This document shows, piece by piece, positions 5,804 through 8,752 of a DNA stretch of 8,752 bases; positions within the stretch are counted from its first letter, which is position 1, and the number at the start of each line of letters is the position of its first letter. A program made the translations under genes and the position numbers. The stretch is from an uncultured Eubacterium sp. (GTDB lineage: Bacteria; Bacillota; Clostridia; Lachnospirales; Lachnospiraceae), in assembly GCA_904502145.1 (NCBI GenBank), contig CAJGDH010000067.1, positions 1 to 8,752 of the forward strand. The letters run 5' to 3'. Below the pieces are notes generated by a model. It was not told where the DNA came from. It searched no databases and saw only the letters and a program-made list of their open reading frames with translations.

Positions 5804-7024
5804 TTATTTCGGAAGGAGATATTCATTCCACATGGTGGCGAACTCATCGATCCTCGGATAACAATAGAAAGCCACGGCGAAGCTTAGGATCCAGACTGTG
5901 GCAAAGAAGATCATCTGATTCTTCCCTTTAAGTTTGGCAACATCAAAATGAATATACCTGTCATTGAACTCAATGATCACATAGCAGAGCACCATGACGA
6001 TGATAAAGAAAACCAGAGTGTAGATATCACCTTCGAACAGACTGCCTTTGACTGCGATCAGGAAGGTCTGCAGCGGAAGGATCAGTATATAACTGACACA
6101 GTAATATGCGTTTATATGCTGGGCCGGATAGGTAAGAAAACCCGGCAGTCCGTTTTTGAAGAACACTTTGCATATCTTGTAGAGGAAGGCAATGAATACC
6201 AATGATACCAGGCATGATCCTATGGCGTCCGTAGCAGGCACCATGGAGTACTGCAGGTCGGAACCAAGTTCGGGGAGATATGGGAAGGGGACCATAATCC
6301 TCAAAGCATAATAGATTGCGCATATGGGAAAACAGACCAGAAGGACCAGGCTGGAAAGCTTGTCTTTATCCTTGATCCTGGGGTAGTATCCTCCGACAAA
6401 ATATCCGAAAGCAACAAACACAAAGTAACAAAACAGAGGGAAATAGCATTCCGCATCACTGATGAAAAAGAATCCCTGTATCTGACTGAGAATAAAAGAG
6501 GCGTTTGACGGATGAACATAATACATGATCAGACCCAGCAGGTTCATCCCGAAGCCGATGGCCAGGATACTCCCGTCAGACAGTTTCAACTTTTTCAGTA
6601 AAGCCATCAGGAGGAAAGCCAGACCGGCAAAGGTCAGGATGTCCGGCTGAAAGACCAGGTAGGCATTGGCGATAAAAAACTGTTTGCCGGTCAACCAGTA
6701 GGCGATCAGGTACGGCAGGGCGCCTCTGAGAAGGTTCAGAAGCTGTCCGACCGTCAGAAGCCCAATGCCTCTGGCAACATATTTGGCCGGGGACTGGTTC
6801 TTTGAATATCTCATGCCGATACCCATACAGATCATGAAGGTGGCAGCTCCTCCGATACAGATCAGGTAGTCGATGAAGCCATACTCGCTGCCGCCCTCAC
6901 TCGTTATCTGAGTAAGATCCAGTGCGACATGGGCCAGGATCATGAACACGATACATACGGTTTTAAACAGATCCAGCTCAGGCTGCCTGCCTGTATTGAC
7001 AGGCTTGTCATCAATATATTTCAT
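5804..7024 (-). CDS. Polytopic membrane acyltransferase, DUF1624 / heparan-alpha-glucosaminide N-acetyltransferase-like
   Basis: A 406-residue integral membrane protein with about ten to eleven hydrophobic segments, roughly at residues 20-38, 52-71, 85-109, 118-143, 150-170, 190-212, 224-243, 266-286, 303-325, 333-352 and 371-389. The opening, a basic/acidic stretch followed by PELDLFKTVCIVFMILAHVALDL, carries the D-L-F and H32 of the DUF1624/HGSNAT-like and related acyltransferase groups. The AECYFPLFCYFVFVAFGYFVGG block (191-212) resembles the family's central helix. Such proteins move acyl groups from a cytoplasmic donor (often acyl-CoA) across the membrane onto a sugar or other acceptor; the acceptor here is unknown. 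The start at 7024 has GGGAGG 8 bases upstream. It lies downstream of the ligase-HATPase gene on the same strand, but a terminator separates them, so it depends on readthrough or on a promoter not recognised. A different acyltransferase-3 or OpgC-like assignment is possible. Confidence 0.75.
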   Translation of the reverse strand: MKYIDDKPVNTGRQPELDLFKTVCIVFMILAHVALDLTQITSEGGSEYGFIDYLICIGGAATFMICMGIGMRYSKNQSPAKYVARGIGLLTVGQLLNLLRGALPYLIAYWLTGKQFFIANAYLVFQPDILTFAGLAFLLMALLKKLKLSDGSILAIGFGMNLLGLIMYYVHPSNASFILSQIQGFFFISDAECYFPLFCYFVFVAFGYFVGGYYPRIKDKDKLSSLVLLVCFPICAIYYALRIMVPFPYLPELGSDLQYSMVPATDAIGSCLVSLVFIAFLYKICKVFFKNGLPGFLTYPAQHINAYYCVSYILILPLQTFLIAVKGSLFEGDIYTLVFFIIVMVLCYVIIEFNDRYIHFDVAKLKGKNQMIFFATVWILSFAVAFYCYPRIDEFATMWNEYLLPK

Positions 7025-7032
7025 ACTTTAGA

Positions 7033-7054
7033 CCTCCCATATATAGTTATGGAG
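7033..7054 (-). promoter_or_regulatory. Ribosome-binding site with possible sequestering hairpin before the acyltransferase gene
   Basis: On the minus strand the Shine-Dalgarno GGGAGG (plus 7033-7038) can pair with CTCC (7051-7054). The stem is continued by ATA with TAT around a 6-base loop, leaving one G bulged. The stem is short and AU-rich in its upper half, so it may only modestly reduce translation. It begins directly at the end of the terminator's U tract, so readthrough transcripts would carry it. Confidence 0.35.
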
Positions 7055-7088
7055 AAAAACCCCCGCATCAATGATGAATGAGCGGGGG
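7055..7088 (-). terminator. Rho-independent terminator after the ligase-HATPase gene
   Basis: Read on the minus strand, CCCCCGC (7082-7088) pairs perfectly with GCGGGGG (7060-7066) around a 15-base loop, followed by TTTTT (7055-7059). The stem is entirely GC and lies 25 bases after the stop at 7114-7116. It separates this gene from the downstream acyltransferase on the same strand; partial readthrough would give a graded operon. Confidence 0.88.
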
Positions 7089-7113
7089 GATGTTCTGTTT
7101 TCATGGTACAGGA

Positions 7114-8752
7114 TCAACGCATAAGATAAGCTTTCACGTCGAAATCTTCCCTGTACTGATAGTCTAAGGAGTATTGTGTTTCACCATTCTCATTGGTACC
7201 TGAGGTGTAGGCGTCCACATTGGCAAGAATGATCTTTGCGCTGATGGAGGCGTCCTCGCCATCCAGGCGGTACACCTTGCCGTTATCGGTAAAGCGAAGA
7301 CGGAGCCACTGGGGCATCAGGATTACTTCCATCCTGATCTCACCGCTCTCGTCATATGCGTGGTCGATACGGTCTGTGATCATTTCCTCAACACTGAGGC
7401 GGATGCGGTTGGAACGTACTTTGTCGAAACCAAGCTGGCCGGCAAGTTCCTGCACCATGGAACAGGCAGGTACGATGGAGTAACTTCTGTTTTTGAGTGT
7501 CAGGTCCATGATCCTCAGGCCTTCGTCCAGAGCAGCAGCAATGAAGAGCTCATTCAGTCTCTGGAGCATATCCAGCTTCAGCCTTCTCTGGTCAAGTTTT
7601 CCATTGGAATTCAGCGGAAAAGCGCCAAAGGTAAAGAAGTGGGAAGGCACTTTGAAGGAAGCAAGTTTCTCTTTTAATCTGAGCCGGAGGTTTTCCACAT
7701 CCAGTTTTTCGGTCCGGGTCACCACACAGGCCTCGACACTTTCTCCCCAGATGGGATGGGGAGCGCCCAGGACTTTGGCTTCACGGATCTCAGGTTCCTG
7801 AAGGAGAGCCCGTTCTATCTCGACCGGTGAGATGTTTTCACCGCTGCGGATAATGATATCCTTGATCCTGCCGGCAAACTGCAGCATACCGTCCTCGGAG
7901 AACCTGCCAAGATCACCGGTATGAAGCCATCCTTCACGGTCAAAAGGCTGCTGGTCTTCAGGCAGACCGAAATATCCGTTCATGATGGTGGGACCCTTGA
8001 CGATGATCTCACCGATCTCTCCCTGCGCGGCAAAACCGGTCTGTTCGTTCCAGATGCGTACATCCAGATTGGGAAGGGGGTGGCCGACGGAGATGGCCCT
8101 CCTTTCCAACGGGTCCTCGGTTTTCTCCACTGTGATGACAGGAGAACATTCAGTCTGACCGTAGCCCACGAGGATCTTGGCTCCGTTGAAGGCTTTCTCC
8201 AGACGCATCATCTCCACCGGTGTGGTAAATCCGCCGCCCACGATACAGACCTTGAGACGGCCGGAGATGGACTCCTCGAAATCCGGAAGCTGGGTCAGCA
8301 TGCCATAGATGGCTCCTACGGAAGTCAGGTCCTTGATGTTGAATGCCACGATCAGATCCCTCAGGATATCCGGTTTCAGGAGAGGGGAGAGATAGGTACA
8401 TCCGCCAAGGCTGAGGTAGACATTGAGAACCGTAAGGCCATAGCTGTGGAAGGTCGGCAGAGCAAGACAGAGACTGTTGTTCAGCTTATCCCCCAGAAGG
8501 TCCTGACAGCCCTGAACGTCACTGAGGATAGAGTAGGAAGACAGCTGTACTGCTTTCGGTATAGAAGTCGTTCCTGTCGTATAGATGATCACCTGGGTAT
8601 CCTTAGGATCAATCTGCCCGGCTCTCTCTGCAAGGAGATTTTTTTCTTTCTCATCGATTTCACTGTCTTCATCTTTATACGTAAATGCGGAAGAAGGGAA
8701 GATGTGATTCTGCGGGACTCCCGAAAGGATCAATGCCTTTGCGGCTGCTTCA
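7114..8752 (-). CDS. AMP-forming acyl-CoA-synthetase-like ligase fused to a C-terminal anti-sigma-type HATPase domain (5' end off window)
   Basis: The frame is open to the right edge, with 545 codons visible. The apparent start at 8733 is an in-frame TTG, not a credible start. Positions below count from that codon. Residues 45-390 are an adenylate-forming (ANL) ligase, which activates a carboxylic acid as acyl-AMP and usually transfers it to CoA or a carrier. The P-loop is YTTGTTSIPKAV (51-62), and YGQTECSP (191-198) is the A5 motif. WLHTGDLGRF (269-278) and GRIKDIIIRSGENISPVEIE (288-307) follow. PLNSNGKLDQRRL (373-385) holds the catalytic Lys379. After a short linker, residues about 408-539 resemble the RsbW/SpoIIAB HATPase_c_2 fold. 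They contain LSVEEMITDRIDHAY (446-460) as the N-box and FTDNGKV (481-487) as the D-x-G box. The N-box Asn is Asp454, and no GLGL-type second glycine box is visible, so ATP binding or kinase activity is doubtful. The acid substrate is unknown; there is no carrier protein gene in the window. Confidence 0.88.
   Translation of the reverse strand, partial: EAAAKALILSGVPQNHIFPSSAFTYKDEDSEIDEKEKNLLAERAGQIDPKDTQVIIYTTGTTSIPKAVQLSSYSILSDVQGCQDLLGDKLNNSLCLALPTFHSYGLTVLNVYLSLGGCTYLSPLLKPDILRDLIVAFNIKDLTSVGAIYGMLTQLPDFEESISGRLKVCIVGGGFTTPVEMMRLEKAFNGAKILVGYGQTECSPVITVEKTEDPLERRAISVGHPLPNLDVRIWNEQTGFAAQGEIGEIIVKGPTIMNGYFGLPEDQQPFDREGWLHTGDLGRFSEDGMLQFAGRIKDIIIRSGENISPVEIERALLQEPEIREAKVLGAPHPIWGESVEACVVTRTEKLDVENLRLRLKEKLASFKVPSHFFTFGAFPLNSNGKLDQRRLKLDMLQRLNELFIAAALDEGLRIMDLTLKNRSYSIVPACSMVQELAGQLGFDKVRSNRIRLSVEEMITDRIDHAYDESGEIRMEVILMPQWLRLRFTDNGKVYRLDGEDASISAKIILANVDAYTSGTNENGETQYSLDYQYREDFDVKAYLMR

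Noticed and set aside
8731..8733. TTG start for the ligase-HATPase gene
   Set aside because: The frame continues upstream to the window edge, and a normal ligase N-terminal domain would need far more sequence, so the gene is cut rather than starting here.

Overview
The window reads as chromosome of a low-to-mid GC Firmicute, most likely a gut-type Clostridia/Lachnospiraceae bacterium. This is an inference from strong AGGAGG-type ribosome binding sites, near-consensus sigma-A promoters, compact operons, and a gene content of arginine catabolism, oligopeptidase F and a RidA protein. No rRNA, tRNA, CRISPR array, insertion sequence or phage gene was seen.

Layout. (1) 1-621, minus: the 5' part of a CaiB/BaiF family III protein, with a histidine/aspartate pair of the alpha-methylacyl-CoA racemase type; it runs off the left edge. 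(2) 622-829: a divergent promoter region. (3) 830-1201, plus: a RidA-family imine deaminase, followed by a probable terminator. (4) 1363-5686, plus: one probable operon with its own promoter, encoding arginine deiminase (arcA), an NAD-type ornithine cyclodeaminase of the TIGR00300/AgrE-ArgZ C-terminal family, and oligoendopeptidase F (pepF). It ends in a strong nested terminator at 5702-5767 that should work in both directions. (5) 5804-7024, minus: a polytopic membrane acyltransferase resembling the DUF1624/heparan-alpha-glucosaminide N-acetyltransferase group. (6) 7114-8752, minus, cut by the right edge: an AMP-forming acyl-CoA-synthetase-like ligase fused at its C-terminus to an anti-sigma-factor-type (RsbW/SpoIIAB-like) HATPase domain. 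A terminator lies between (6) and (5).

How the genes may work together. The central operon fits use of peptides and arginine: PepF releases small peptides, ArcA converts arginine to citrulline plus ammonia, and the cyclodeaminase converts ornithine to proline plus ammonia. It resembles a split version of the fused cyanobacterial AgrE/ArgZ enzyme. However, the enzyme that would turn citrulline into ornithine (ornithine carbamoyltransferase) is not in the window, so the route is not closed here. RidA just upstream could detoxify imine intermediates, but it has its own promoter and terminator.

The most unusual element is the ligase-HATPase fusion next to a membrane acyltransferase. It physically couples acyl activation to a domain family that normally acts in partner-switching signalling. 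The HATPase half has kept a D-x-G motif, but its N-box asparagine is replaced by aspartate and it lacks a recognisable second glycine box. It may therefore be a degenerate binding module rather than an active kinase.
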